Source: Moringa oleifera
Taxonomy: Eukaryota > Streptophyta > Magnoliopsida > Brassicales > Moringaceae
NCBI GenBank assembly: GCA_021397835.1
Contig: JAJFZO010000230.1
Span: forward strand, 3,094,001-3,158,000
Direction of reading: 5' to 3'
Length of the DNA stretch: 64,000 bases
Positions 22,201 to 36,500 of this stretch are shown piece by piece (position 1 is the first letter of the stretch; each line of letters starts with the position of its first letter). A model generated the notes under the pieces. That model had not been told where the DNA came from. It searched no databases and saw only the letters and a list, made by a program, of their open reading frames with translations. The translations under genes and the position numbers were made by a program.

Positions 22201-24580
22201 CCATATAGTCTGAGATGAAATGGAATTCCTTGAAGTGGTAGAGTTTTCCTTGGACTTTATTGGGCTTCTAGATTGAACTGGATTGGGCTCATAACCTGGT
22301 TTGTTTTCGTAGCCTGTGCTGGGCAAAGCCGTGGGCTACACACCTGAGTTTATCAAGTTGGATTGTGCTGAGTAAAACATATGGCTGATTTTGGAAAGCA
22401 GTGATTGGTTTGGACTAAACTTCTCAAATGACATGAGTTGAGATGATTGGCTGACCTGAGTCTACTTGGTCGTGATTTTAAAAGTTACGCAGAATGAATT
22501 ATCACCATATAATAAATTTCTGGTCATGAAATTGGTTACTTCCGTCTTCTTTTACTGAGAGGCTTGGTTGAGACTGTTTATATAATAAATAGAATAGTGT
22601 CAGTGTCTAATATCTCTTTTGGGACTGGTGGGTATGCTTCTTTATATAAGCATAAGGTAATGAAAAAAAAAAATGTTATTTTCATAAGATTTCTTCTTAA
22701 TCTTTTATCTTTTTTCAACTTCACTAAAGCAGTTCACTAGTGAGAGGAAACCAAGCAAGCACACCCCTCCTTCATCAAATGGTTCTGCAAGTCATTTTTG
22801 TTGAATCTGTAAGTCAATTCCTTCTTTCTCGATTGGCAGATGGGGCTTTTATCACCCTTGATGGGCAGGAAAGGGAAGTTTTATACCACGGCAGGGTACC
22901 CCTTTAATGCTCAATATTTTAGTAGGGACAATAATCATTCTCAATATCTAAACATAAAATTTTTAAATACACAAAAAGTCAAAATGATTAATAATTATAA
23001 AAAAATTATAATTAAAAGTTTGTATATCTTACACACATATAATAATCTAACGATGTGAGTTACAAAAAAACATCACTAACGTAATACTTAATTATTATAT
23101 TATCGACAAATATATCAATGTATATTTTAATTTTTTTTATTAAATACACACAAAACAGTGATATCACACATTACCTAATAAAATTATAATAATCTTATTA
23201 AGAGTAGAATAATATTATATATATATATATAATAATCTAACTATGTGGATTACATGAATAAAATCAAAAACACCATTAAAACAATACCTAACTATCCACG
23301 TCACACACAAATATACCAGTGGATATCTTGATTTTTTCGATTAAACACACACAAAGAAGACACTAATATTACACGTAACCTAACAAAATCATGATGATTT
23401 TATTAAGTATGGAATGATACACATCCCACCTCATATGATATAAATTAAATATGAATTGTATTTGACATAAGTTGTTATAATAGTATATCTCATCACGTTG
23501 CATTAAAGTTTATATAATATATGATTCCATATTATGATTCAAGCACATTTAAATCATGTTGTGCTATATTTTTTTGTTAATTTATTTGCATTTATTTTTT
23601 TAAATTTATTTAAACATATACATATTATAAAATAAACTTTTAAAATTTTAAAAAATATCATTTTTATTATTAGTTATTTTAAATATTATAAATTATAAAT
23701 AAAAATTATAATTTATTTAAATATATGAAGTTTTGTTGAAGTTTTCTGAAGTATAAAATCTTTGTATTATGTATAAGGATACAATTCATCATATTACATG
23801 TTAAATCAATATATAATCAACAAAAATATTGATTCAATATATTCATATTATCACGCCGTACTTCACATAATTTATTATATAAAATCGATAAATCATGTCA
23901 ATATACATATTGAGCAATTCATTTATCATTTTTAATTATAATGTAATTAAATAATTAACACCATATAAAATGCTTTATAAAATAATTATTTACTTTTTTT
24001 AGATATGGATCAACTTTTTAACTTGATTTTTTAAAATTTGTCTACAAAAAAGCTTCATTTTTGTTTTCATTTTCATGTATTGACAAATCATATTCATCAA
24101 AATAATTCTATCTCTTTGATATATTTACCAAACAGAACTTGTTCCTATTCTCATTTGTAATGTTGATATCAAATAATTTATTTCTTTTACAACCTCACCT
24201 CAAAATGGCCAACAGATTCTCATTCCATATAGATATTACATGCTTATGGTGCATGATGCTATGAATTGCATGTAAGTTCAGCTATGTGACCAAATTGATA
24301 CATTGTACAGAAGACAATTTATCAGTCACAGGTATTTGAAATGTCAATCACACAAGAAAAAAGAGGAAAATATTCAAAATCACAGTTTTTTAACTGTTTG
24401 ATATATTTTTCAGAATAATATGGGTTTACAAGCATTTCCACCTGTTCATTAATCCTTAACTATAAAGAATTGTTCTGGTGATTAGAATACATATGCATTC
24501 ATCACCAATACCCTACAAGCAGGATTTAGAATTTAACTAATGAAACATACATGTACGGCAACTAATAATGTATAAATGTA
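19250..24580. other. Intergenic region, no gene recognised
   Basis: Mostly AT-rich. A stretch near 20200-20640, read on the minus strand, resembles a plant LTR (TATAAATACTCCAGC, then GCATTATTAGAGTGATCA), but no partner LTR or coding part was found. Less AT-rich DNA at 21650-22900 contains a 70-residue ORF and other short ORFs without family resemblance. A diverged tandem duplication is at 23033-23413. The right end is the 3' flank of the hydrolase gene. Confidence 0.5.
23033..23413. repeat. Diverged tandem duplication of about 190 bp
   Basis: The segment from 23033 (TATAATAATCTAACGATGTG) recurs from about 23224 (TATAATAATCTAACTATGTG). Each copy goes on through a TAxTAAATACACACA/TTAAACACACACA block and ends TTATTAAG followed by an AATAAT or AATGAT stretch. 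Many substitutions and small indels separate them, so the duplication is old. Confidence 0.7.
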
Positions 24581-24584
24581 GAAT

Positions 24585-27500
24585 TTAACTTTTCCGCGAT
24601 GCTGTAGATAGAACATTTCTTTGCTTCTTTTTAAAGAGAAAGTGAAGTATTGAGCCTACCACTGGCCAACTTGTTATGACAGCAACATAAGCAAGCAACC
24701 ATATGGATGTTCTGTTCTGTCTTGAAAGCTGATTTAAGCATCTCTTTACAGAAGCAGTTACGTGGAAAGACTTGACATCCTGGATGGCTGTAGGTTGCCC
24801 AGAGGATTCAACAATTTTGGATGACTCACTAGACTTCACCTCTGGCGGTCTCTCATCTTGTTCTGTTTCTGAAACCATTTCATTAGTTTCTTCATGACAA
24901 GTCTTCTGTGGTTCAGACGTTTCTTCCATTATATCATTGCCGCTTAGCTCATTGGCAGCCGCAGCCACCATCCCATCTTCTGCAACATTTACATATGGGC
25001 CTTGGTCAATTGATAATCCTGATGATGGCTGTACACCAACAGTCTTTTTCTGCAAATAATTAGAACAAACTGTACAATCAGTAGAGTTGCCCATAATTGT
25101 ATCAAGTGAAAGAAAGAGGAGAATAACTAGATCTAACTATGCTTAGAGTTGCATGGCCGTCGATGTTCTACAACTAGTTTCAATTACCACTACCAATAAA
25201 ATTTTGTTTCAGTTACTCTTTTTAGTTATCTTTTTTCACTTCCCTAGGGTGTTGTAAGGGGGACAGGTGACAAATGAACTAAATGTTCTTTTTAGTTCAG
25301 CGAGCAAACTAAAGATAATGGAAATTAAATGGAGCTTCCTTTACATGCATATGTGAACTTGAGCATAGGACACCAAGAAATTCATCAGCAGCTCTGACCC
25401 ACCTGCACAACATAAACAAATAAATAATAAATGAATGAAAACAAGAAACACCATATGAGAATAACAAGGTCTTCTCTTATGTGCTATCCTAATAAAGAAA
25501 TTTTTATGACCACCATGAAAACTTGATTGATGAATTTAGCAACAATCATCAAAAACGAAATTTGATTGTTCTCATAATAAAGAGAACTATCTAGCTTGTC
25601 CTCACAACCAACAGGCATTTAAATCAAGAACTACATCCATCAACAAAATCAAAGCATATAGTTGCAAAAAATCATGAATATCAGCAACTACCAAGATCAG
25701 ACATAGTCCCGTAGCAATGGAGCTTGCATTCCTAGCCTACAATAGATGATATGCCTCAAACACAGTATGTATTACCACCTAGATAACAGTTTTCTGATCT
25801 TGCAGTGAAAACTCTCTCTTAATCATTTGCAAACTAAATCCAATTTTCAGAGATGAACTATGCCTAATATTGGAAATCATAATTATAACATTCAAATGTT
25901 ACAGAGATAGCACATGGTATTAAAGCAACAAGGGAGAAGAAAATACCACAGGCCAGCTGCAGTTAACCCTTCAAAGAATGCCAGATGTCCTCCATGCTGG
26001 GTAGTGGCCAACACAATATTTTTATTTGCCCTATTGAAGATAAAATATCAGAACATATGCTTAAAATGATGCAAGGAGAAATTGTTCAAAGACATTCACT
26101 GCAATAATATTCGCAGCAACCTGCATTCATCCCAAGGAATGGCTTCTCTGGTGCATACTGGATCATCCAGGGCACTGATACACAGTAACGGAACTGACAC
26201 GTTTCCTACATAGGTAGAACTGCTACAACGCCTATAGTATGTATCCACAGTCTGAGGAAACAATGTAACATTTTAGACAACTAAAGAATAGGAAAAGCAA
26301 CTCAATGTATCTAGATGAAATGTCAAACACTAATACCTCAAATTTTCCCACAAGACATGTGGCAAAGTTGTCAAAATCTCGAATAGAACGTGACTTTTGA
26401 AGCATAACAGAACAATTAAACAAATTAGTTAGAAGGAGTAGAGCACATGTATCACGTATAATCAAAACACAATATTAATGCCTCAAAACAATAGACTTAG
26501 TCAAATGTTGTTGTAAAAATTTGGGGTCTAGTGCATCCAAAATGTTCAATGCTAACATACAACTATCAGAAAATGTCAACGGATATAAAACAATAGAAAA
26601 TGTAGCCTAGAATAATACCAGAGAGAAAGTGAAATGACAAAAGGGAAAGGCAATTCAAGATGCAAATTCATGCTTGCTACGGTGGGGTCCCATCTTTAAA
26701 CCAATGACTTAGAACTGGACCTTGGAGACCCTAAGAAAGGGGAATGGATCATTCTAGCTAGAAACTATAATCAACAACATAATTTGTTATTCTGATATGT
26801 TATCTTCACTAGACCACAACGCTGGTCCCTTACTTAGAAATCAGGAGAAAAAAAGCCAACCTTTTTTATGCCTTCCCAGTTAGCAAGACGAGAATAGCGA
26901 GGCTCATGTCTGCATGAACATATGGTAGTATCATATCAATCAAAACAATGACAAGAATTTTTCTAAGCATTTACATCACAATGGAGACATCATCCAAACA
27001 GGGAAAGGGAATTACAGAATTATTGGGTTTGAAAAACTAAATACTACACATCCTTTTCAACTCAAATAGAAAAAGGTACTGAAGACATACAATTGAGCAT
27101 AACCTTGAAGACCAACTGTAAGAGCTCTATCATAGACCTTTTGCAACAGCCTACGGCCTATAAATCTGTCACCAATCTGTCACAAAAAAAAAAAAAAAAA
27201 AGACAAGTAGAAAAGAATGTTAGCTCCACATGGGTAGTCATTGGCCCACAAAAATCACACATGATGACAAATTCTCAGTAATGATAAAACGGAATTGACC
27301 TAGCTATAGCACATCAACTGTAAGAACTCTTGACAACTTACGAATTGTTTCTGAGAGAAGCTCATTTAGGACCACACATCTATATCTCATGTTGAATATA
27401 TAAAAGATATACTTTCTACAAGTGCAAGATTACTTTCTCATCCAACACTTCAACTCATTATAATTCTTTTCTATATAATTAATAGAATCCTCATCAATGA

Positions 27501-30500
27501 TAAATTAGAACTTAACAAGGAAATAAATTACAATCAAAGAGTAAAAATACTGTGAGTTGATCATACAGTTACCCTAGAAAAATAAAATCCCTTCTAAAAC
27601 CACTGAAAATAAAAGCAGCACTAAAACTTCTTGCTCTGTCTTTCATCATTTATGAATATCTGTCTAAATTTGGGGATATTGAGTCCCACATGTTCTCTTG
27701 TACAATCTCTACTGGTGACAGCTGTCCATTAAGAATCTGTTTTAGATGGTACTATTCCTCAAATCAACCACATGAGTTTAATAACTTAATCAGACAGAAA
27801 TGCTCATTTTGCTCTTCGAATTTCCCAGTTTTTTCCTCAGCTGGATCCCACAAGGCATATGAGTGTCAATGATAAGACTAAGATATGATTTACATGGCCA
27901 CACATAAAAGCAAAAGTAACAACAACAAAAGAAAAATTAACAAGAAAGGAATTCGTAACTTATCATGATTCAAGCATGCCATCCAGAAAATGTAGTAAGA
28001 ATCATCACACACGCACACACTGAGTGAGAATGAAATTGAGTGGGTATACTATGTCGGCAAGGTTCTCATACTATTGTCGAACTATATTTAACTACATTCC
28101 TTTATCTACAGGAGCTCTAAAGATGTCCTTTTAAAGTGAGATTTTTTTTTTTTTTTTAAAAAGCCTTTTCTCCTTTAGTTTCCCAATTCAGTTGGAGATG
28201 ACACGATCCCTCACACAAATACGGGCTAAAATTAGGTGAATGAGAAGGATGATTCAGAAAATTACACATACATGTTATTACTGCTGCAATGTATCAGCTA
28301 AATTAGTTTGACCTTGAGCATTGCTAGGAAGATTACGATCAAGAAAGAAACACTAACCAAAAGGTCCCACGGAGAGCTAATAGCAACAGCACCAGCAACA
28401 GGAGTCTTCCCTTCCTCTTCCCCAAGGTATTTTACCTTGAAAGTTAATCAAAAACAGTGATTAATAAACGAACATTTTTTTTTTTCGTCTACAATAACAT
28501 TCCATTTTGGCAACAACAAGGCAGGGGTTGTCCAACTACAAAATCTTCGATGGTTGATAAACTAGAATGTCCATTTTAATTTGCAGATTCATGAGTTTTT
28601 CATATAGTAAACATCCTAACCAATAAATAATAATGAACTCAAGTATTTTTCCAACAGATAACAAGAAAAATGACAACCAAGATTTTCTATGGACAAAAAC
28701 ATTAAAACAAACTTTCTCCTATATAATGAGTTGGTAATATAAGCAGCTCTGAGGTGCAGCCAGGCAACAAAAAGCAAAAGCAAGAGCAGAATTGAGAGCT
28801 GAGGGTAGAGACAGAGAGGTAAAGCATCACAGCGGTAATGAATGGTAAACAAGCAAAAGGTTTTCCAACCTAATAACTGGAATTGGAGTTGATTGTTTAG
28901 CAAAACCATAAGTGCACCTCATTCAACATACCAGAATGTTGGCACCGATACTAGTTCCAAAGGCAAATAATGGAGCCTTGGGGTACTCAGTATGGAGATA
29001 ATCAATAACTAGCCGCACATCCTCTGTCCATCCAGCATTGTAGAAGCAATCGGACTGCCAAGAACATCATAAATTTACATATTGCAGAAAAAAATAGATT
29101 ACACCACAACCTTAACCAACCTGTTAACGAGAAACCCCAAAGCCATCAGAACGAAATAGTTAGCCTAGGCAAAATGGTCACTCTCATAGCAATATTTAAA
29201 CATACCATCGAAATATAGCTACTGGTACCCTTGTATTGTCATAGAGCAAACAGATGCTTCTTCTAAAGATTTCTAGTTATAATAATTGGTGGATACATTT
29301 CCTACCCAAGTTGTAGCACATGGTCACACAAGGATAAGATGCACATAAGTAAAAGACCCATTGTTTCTCCTAAATACTTATGAATTAAAAAATGCTTGTC
29401 AATGATTGACTAAACCCAAACTAATGGATTTATTCTACTACTTTTCCAAAGGGGAAAAAGATGTTTATGAATTAAAAAATTTTGTGGGAAAAAAGCATCA
29501 TAAAACACAACATTATTCAAAATCAATGACCACTTTAAAGTCCAAGGGTCCTCCTCAAGATAGCTTGACAGTGTTGAATGCATGATGATTAAAGACAAGG
29601 GACTGAAACTAGTAAGGATCTTGTCCAGCAAGCAGTAGATTCAGTGGCAAGGACATGCTATTTCTTTTACACCCATTAGTTCATCGGGGATCTAGCGCAG
29701 ACTTTGATGGAGCAAACATGAGGTACAAGCAAAGATCCGAACAGGATATATAATTGTTTAACAACAGGTGAATATTCCTATACTGACTTATGTTGGTCCA
29801 GATACAGGAAGCTAGGTTAGCCTAAAGAGATGGTGAAACTAAATCTATGCAACTTGATGTCACCACAAGCCTTCACAAGAATCCGTATTTTCAGTAAAGT
29901 AGGATTTAAAACTGTTTCTTTTCCAAATAAAATATTGATGTAGTACACATTAACATAGTGTCCTATTTCGGCTAATGTTCTATTTTGATTAGATATCTTA
30001 ATTTCCCATTTAGTCAGTTTTCTATTCTCTCAAGTTTCTCATTTAGTTAGTTTTCTATTCCTAGTTTTCCTATTCTTTATGTATTTCTTATTCTTAGTTT
30101 ATTTCTTTACATTATTTAAAAACCTATTGTAATAGTTAAAGGCAATTCAATACAATTCATCAAATTTTCCTCTAAAGGTTTAACCTTCGAGTTTGTTTTT
30201 TTATTTTATTCCGCTTCTGTTTCGAAGCAAACCTTCCGCGCACCAAATTGGTATCAGAGCAAAGATTTTACCCTTATTCTGATGTTTGACGACGGTTCTA
30301 GTGGGAGACAAGCCACCGGCAACGAACAGCGGTTTGACAAGTTCGAGCAACGACTTGATGGGATCGATGGAACCCTTCATAATCTTGTGCAGATGATAAC
30401 CGCAATGACTATGGAAGGAAGACAAGATTCCATGGAGCAAAGACTAAATCAGCATGATAACATAAAGAATGGTGGCCAACAAGACATAAGTCGTGCAGAT

Positions 30501-33500
30501 TTTATTCCAAGAAATTCTAGGGCAGCAAATCATGTGAATTTGCAACCTAGACACCAACCACCTATTGATCCAAGCTTAAGATGTCAACAGCAGCTTATGA
30601 CAAGCCACGGCGATCAATACCAACCCCAAATTGGCTCAAGAATCAATAATGAAGCCCTAGTTCAAGCAGGACAAACCATGAATCGTGATTTTCACGAGCA
30701 TGTTCCATTATGGGTCTATGAACGGCAAAACCGAAAAGCTCCTATATGGCGGCGTGATGGTGAGTTTGAAGTTAGGGATACCCTTCCACCTTTTCGAGAT
30801 GGTGATTTTTGACGTCAAGGTTGGAAGAATGCTCAACAAGGGCAACCATAGAGGTTAGATTATTCATCTAAAGAAGAAGATTTTTGTTTTAAGGACAAAG
30901 ATCGAGGTCTATACTCTCAAGAATTTAAGATGAAGATGGATTTACCAAGTTTCGATGGTCGTTTAAACATTGAAGATTTTCTGGATTGGGTAAGAACTGT
31001 TGAAAACTTTTTTGATTATTTGAATATTTCAGAAGAAAGCCAAGTTAAGCTCGTGGCATATAAGTTGAAAGGCAGAGCTTTTGCTTAGTGGGAGCAACTT
31101 CAATATAATCGTCAACGCCAAGGAAAGCAGCATGTTCGCACTTGGCCCAAGATGAAGCAATTACTACAAAGACGATTTCCCCCTCCAGATTACGAGCAGT
31201 TTTTATATCAACAATATCAAAATTATCGACAAGTCAACCGTACTGTTAATGAGTACACAGAAGAATTCTGCCGATTAAATGCACGAGTTAATCTACCTTA
31301 GACCGAGGATTAATTGATTGCTCGTTATGTTGGAGGCTTAAAGATGGTTATTCAAGATCGACTTGCTCTTCAAGGGATTTGGACCATGATAGATGCAGTT
31401 AATTTGGCAATGAAAGTAAAAACTCAAATCACAGATCCATTATGCATCCCCAGAATAACTTTCGAGGGCAAAATCAAGAAATTTCTTCTGCTTTAAAAGA
31501 GTCAACAACTCCAGGTAGCAACAGTAGTCGAAATAAAAATGCATCTTCGACTCAAGATTTGGTACAGAATCAAAATAACACTTCAACCTTTGTTCGATCC
31601 AACACCCAAGGTAGTAACCAGCAACAACATCAAATCAATAATAATCCTTATACGCGCCCTAATCTTGGAAAGTGTTTCCAATGCAATCAATCAGGCCATC
31701 TTTCAAATCAATGTCCGAATAGACAATCTGTTAACTTTACAGAAAAAGATGGTAATGATGAAGAACAAGTTCTTGAAGAAGAAAATTATGATGGTGCTGA
31801 GTTTACAGAAGGAGACGTGGGAGAAGTGGCGTGTATTGTCCAATGACTCTTGCTTACCCCAAAGAAACTTGATAATACTTAACGACACAAGATTTTTCAA
31901 ACTTGATGTACTGTTCGTAATAAGGTATGCAACGTCATTATTGATAGTGGCAGTAGTTGTCTCTAAAGCTCTTGTGAAAGCATTAAATTTGAAGACCGAG
32001 AAACATCCTTCTCTATATAAGATCGCATGGATCAAAAAAGGTCCGAAAGTTTGAGTGTAAGAAGTTTGCAAAATTTTTTTGTCAATCGAAAAATATTACA
32101 AAGATGAGGTCGTATGCGACGTAGTAGAGATGGACGCTTGTCATATCCTATTAGGAAGACCATGGCATTATGATGTTGATGCCACTTATAAAGGATGAGA
32201 TAATACTTTTATCTTTCGGTGGCTAAACAAGAAAATCATGTTATTACTACAATCTCAACCTTCAGAAAGCAATTCTGTTATTAAGGAAGATAAACATAAC
32301 AGCCTCAGAATTCTTTGAGTAGGTTAAAGAGCCAAGCTTTATCATAGTGTTAGGGGGAAAAGGCCAAGCTGAAGAAACTGTTAAGGTTCCACCCAAGATC
32401 CAAGAGGTAATTGCTGATTTTGCTAATTTATCTCCTAATAAGTTACCTAATGAGCTACCTCCTATGCAAGATATTCAACATTGTTGTATGAGCCCAACTG
32501 AGAATGAAGAGTTATAGCGACAAGTTAATGAGTTGCTCGACAAAGGTTAGAAGTTTGTGGAGCCCGTCGAATGTTGCTGATATCTTTCAGTATTTTTCCT
32601 CAGATGAGTTTTCTTTGCAACCATAAAACTCGAGGGCGAGTTTTCTTCGAAGTAGAAAAGATTGATGTAGTACACATTAACATAATGTCCTATTTCGGCT
32701 AATGTCTTATTTTGATTAGATGTCTTAGTTTTCCATTTAGTCAGCTTTCTATTCTCTCAAGTTTCCCATTTAGTTATGTTCTTATTCTTTCAAGTTTCCT
32801 ATTTCTAGTTTTTCTATTCTTAATTTATTTCTTTGCATTATTTAAAGACCTATTGTAATAGTTAGAGGCAATTCAATACAATTCATCAAATTTTCCTCTA
32901 AAGATTTAACCTTTGGGTTTGTTCTTTTATTTTATTCCGCTTCTATTTTGAAACAAACCTTCCGCTGCACCAAATATGGCTGTCATCACTTAATAAACCC
33001 CGTGTGTATAAAAAGAGATTTATGAGTGAAATAGGAAAAGGTCCATCTATCAAATAGCAAATGGAAATAAACGAAAAGTTAATAGATCCAAAACAAATCA
33101 TGATACCTTTACTATCGTTCTTAAAACACTAGAGTTAGTAGCAAAAGGCTTTGTTGAGATCAATTGTGCCCACTTGGTGGTTTCACAAACTATCATGATT
33201 TATTTATTTATATTTTTTATCAAAACCAAAAGATATGTATTATTTATAAATATAAATAGTACCAAGGAGGGGAGGTAGGATTTCCACAGATTCTACATAA
33301 TCCACCTTATTTACATAATAATCTCATGTCACCTACAACTTCAAAGCCTTAATCCATATGTCCACACAAACCAGTAAGGGGGTTTCCAACCCTTCAAACA
33401 AGTCTCCCCCTCCGCACCATCCAAAACACAAGCAATGGAATCATTGCAATAAGCTTCCTCTTATGCTTTATTCCTTTTTTATGGGCGAGGAACAGTGAAA

Positions 33501-36500
33501 GACTTATACTGTATTTTATACAGCTGTTTATGTATAATCTAGAAAAGCTAGAATGAGTCCATGAAGCAGAAAGTGGACAATACCACAGCTATGACAGATT
33601 TCAGCTTAGGAAACATTTCTAGTTCTATAAGTATTACAATCAATTCCTCGATAAATATCTTGTGGTTGCATGTGCAAAATATAGATTTATATAATACGAG
33701 ACCGAATTTTAGAAGTATAAGCCATTGAGCAGCCAATGCAACCAATCACAATTGAGTTTCTTCACTCAAGAGACAAACATTTATGGTTACAAGGAAATCA
33801 TTTTGCATAATGAGAAGACTCAAATCATAATGTGTTCCAAAATTATAAACAAAAGATAGCTTGTCAGTGCAATAAAGAGAAAAAACAGAAAGAAAAACTT
33901 ACAGTAATTGATACACCACCCAATCCTCGATGGTTGCTAACAACTACGTTCCAACCACGTTTTGCTGTGCTGAAGGCAAGGTGCTTAATATACTGGAATT
34001 CATATCATAAGTGAAACAGAACAAATTACTATAGCTCTCATACATCAATGCCACTCCAACATAACAATACATTATAACAGAAGTCTAGAAATTGAAATGG
34101 GATAAGAAGTTCGCTTATGAGAAGTATGTAAAACCAATATTCCTATTTGTTCAAGAACATTTGAAGCATTTCTTCATTGTTAAAATGTGCATCAATCCTA
34201 CATACATTTTTGACATTCTGATGTAAGGTAAACTGTACAGAGAATAGCTAGAGAATTTTAGTTTTGGCTGTAGTCTTTAGTTCCATTATTTGGTTAATCT
34301 GATTTGGTATAATCTTCCAAGCAGAGATCCAGGGTTAGGAACGGTACTTCATACCTTAAATTTTGGTTCATGGACTCACCAAAGCCAATGGGGAGAACTT
34401 TATGATGAATTCCATAATCAGATTAGTTATTGAGTTGTGAATAACTCCCTAACCAAGGTTTCAGACGGAGTGATGTAGGACAGCTAGCTGAGAAGTTCAT
34501 GGAACAATATGAATACAGCAGATCCGCGCAAAAGATCTATAGTACTTAATTTTGAAGAGGACTTTGACACAGCAGTGGTTATATTACCACATTCAGCCCA
34601 TGACACTATGTGATGGACAGTTGGCATGCACCTTGGAAGATTTTCTAGAGAGGAAGTTATTGAAGCTTCTTTAAGGGTGGACGGCTGGCATGCACCTTAG
34701 CTATCTTCAAGAAAGATCTATTTCACCCACTAACTTCATTTGTTGTCAAACAAATGCATTAAATGATTTAGTTATCAGCCAAAACTTAATGATTTTGGAA
34801 ATCCCAATGCATAAAGGGTTGTTCCATGCACTAGTATTTATGTTCATGCTTTAGACTTAGATGATAGCTTAGATTTTAGTTGTAAATGCAGAAACTCTCT
34901 GAGTTCTCTCTTCCATCTCTGTATCTCATTGGTTGGAAGCCATTCAGTGTTGAAATCTCCGTATCCCTTCATGTGGTGTTCATCTATATTTCTTAAAGTG
35001 GTGTGTTATGAGATTTCTGTATCCTTGTTCATTGTCCATAGGGTGGTGATTTTCTGTATCCCTTTGGTATTAAACTTGGTGGTAAGCCTTTATCCCCTAT
35101 TTTCATTCAAATTTGTTCAAACTTGCGCTTGTACTCTCCAAATAAATTTTCCAGCAAAGTAAAATCATTTCCATTCCTAATACCGTTCCTTCAAAATACG
35201 GTATCAAACTTCCTAAATCTTCTTAGAGATATTTTGATTATGTAAGCATATGTTTATTATGCCAATTAGGAGTTCTAGCCCTATGAAAGTTACGAGTCTT
35301 CCCTTTTATCTTTAGTGATAGATATAAGATTTACACTTTTATACAAATGGATTTTCTATAGTTATAAATAGGGCTGCATTACTCTTGGATGAAGCATTCA
35401 TTCAAGTATACAATCAACAATATTGCTCTTTAAGATTCGTCTCTGCTGGGTTCCAAGGAAGTTCTAATTTTCTAGGCTTGTCATGTAAAGGCCTTTGACT
35501 TTTAGCCTCTATTAGTCAATTTCATATTTTTGAGGGACTTCTATTTTGTGTGAAGCTTTTATGGGTACTAGGTACATCCCTTAGTAACAAATCTTATCAT
35601 GGACTTGCATGGGGATGGCTTAAGTGGACACTTGAGCAGAGATGAAACAATTGCAATTCTTAAGTATAATATTATTGGTCACAACTACAACAAGACGCGG
35701 ATAAATTTGCAAGGAAGAGTAATGTATATCAAAAAGCAAAGAGGCAAACGTAGAAAATTGGTATCCATATGCCTTTATCGTACGCATAGCCAATGGATTC
35801 TGTTTTGCCTCTCCCTCGCACAAAACTAGGGGTGAAGTCTATATATACTGTTGTTGACAGGTTCCAAGATGATGCACTTTATTGTGTGTGAACACCTCAA
35901 TCGTCTCACACGTGGAACACTTGTTTGTCAAGGAAGTGGTCAAGATACATGGAGTTCCTCAATGAATCAAATATGACTCCATCAGATTTTTGATGACTTT
36001 ATGATGAACTATGTTAGGATTGCTATGGATGAACAAAGTTAAGAGGAAAGTTGCATTAGGGTTTCCGTTATTGATATTTTGGACACTGTGACATGAGAGA
36101 AATTGGAGGACTTTTCAGAAGAGAGAAACTCCTTTTTTTTTTTGTTTAGAGATAGATGGATTAGGTTATTGAAGTTGCGGTAATAAGAGAGGATTTTGTA
36201 AATGAGAAGGATTTTGCAGAGTTCATGGAACTCATTATCTCTAAATAGTGTTTTTATATTTGTAAATGGTTGGCAACCCCTTGGTGTCAATTATAGTAAT
36301 ATAATTATACATGTTTTTGATTGAAAAATAATAGCACCCCACACCCACAGGCAAATGGTCAAACAGGACCACTCTTAAGACTCTTAGAAATCTTATTCTC
36401 TCTCCATTTTTTTTTTAATCAGAAACATGTATTTATTTTTATATATTTGGCATCATGGGGGTGCCTCCCATGTACACGTGTAGCTACCTATCAAGAGATT

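Larger units (their letters stand above)
29936..32972 (+). mobile_element. Gag-only LTR retrotransposon (gypsy-type) with target duplication
   Basis: LTRs are 29936-30245 and 32663-32972 (310 bp each), starting TGATGTAGTAC and ending CACCA, flanked by AATAT on both sides (29931-29935, 32973-32977). The primer site TGGTATCAGAGC (30249-30260) matches initiator tRNA-Met; the polypurine tract is about 32651-32662. The interior has gag, a zinc knuckle and a protease remnant, then jumps from the start of RT ([10 protein letters not shown]) straight to the LTR-proximal end, so RT, RNase H and integrase are missing. It lies antisense in hydrolase intron 5. LTRs differ by some substitutions and small indels, so insertion is not very recent. 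Confidence 0.93.
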
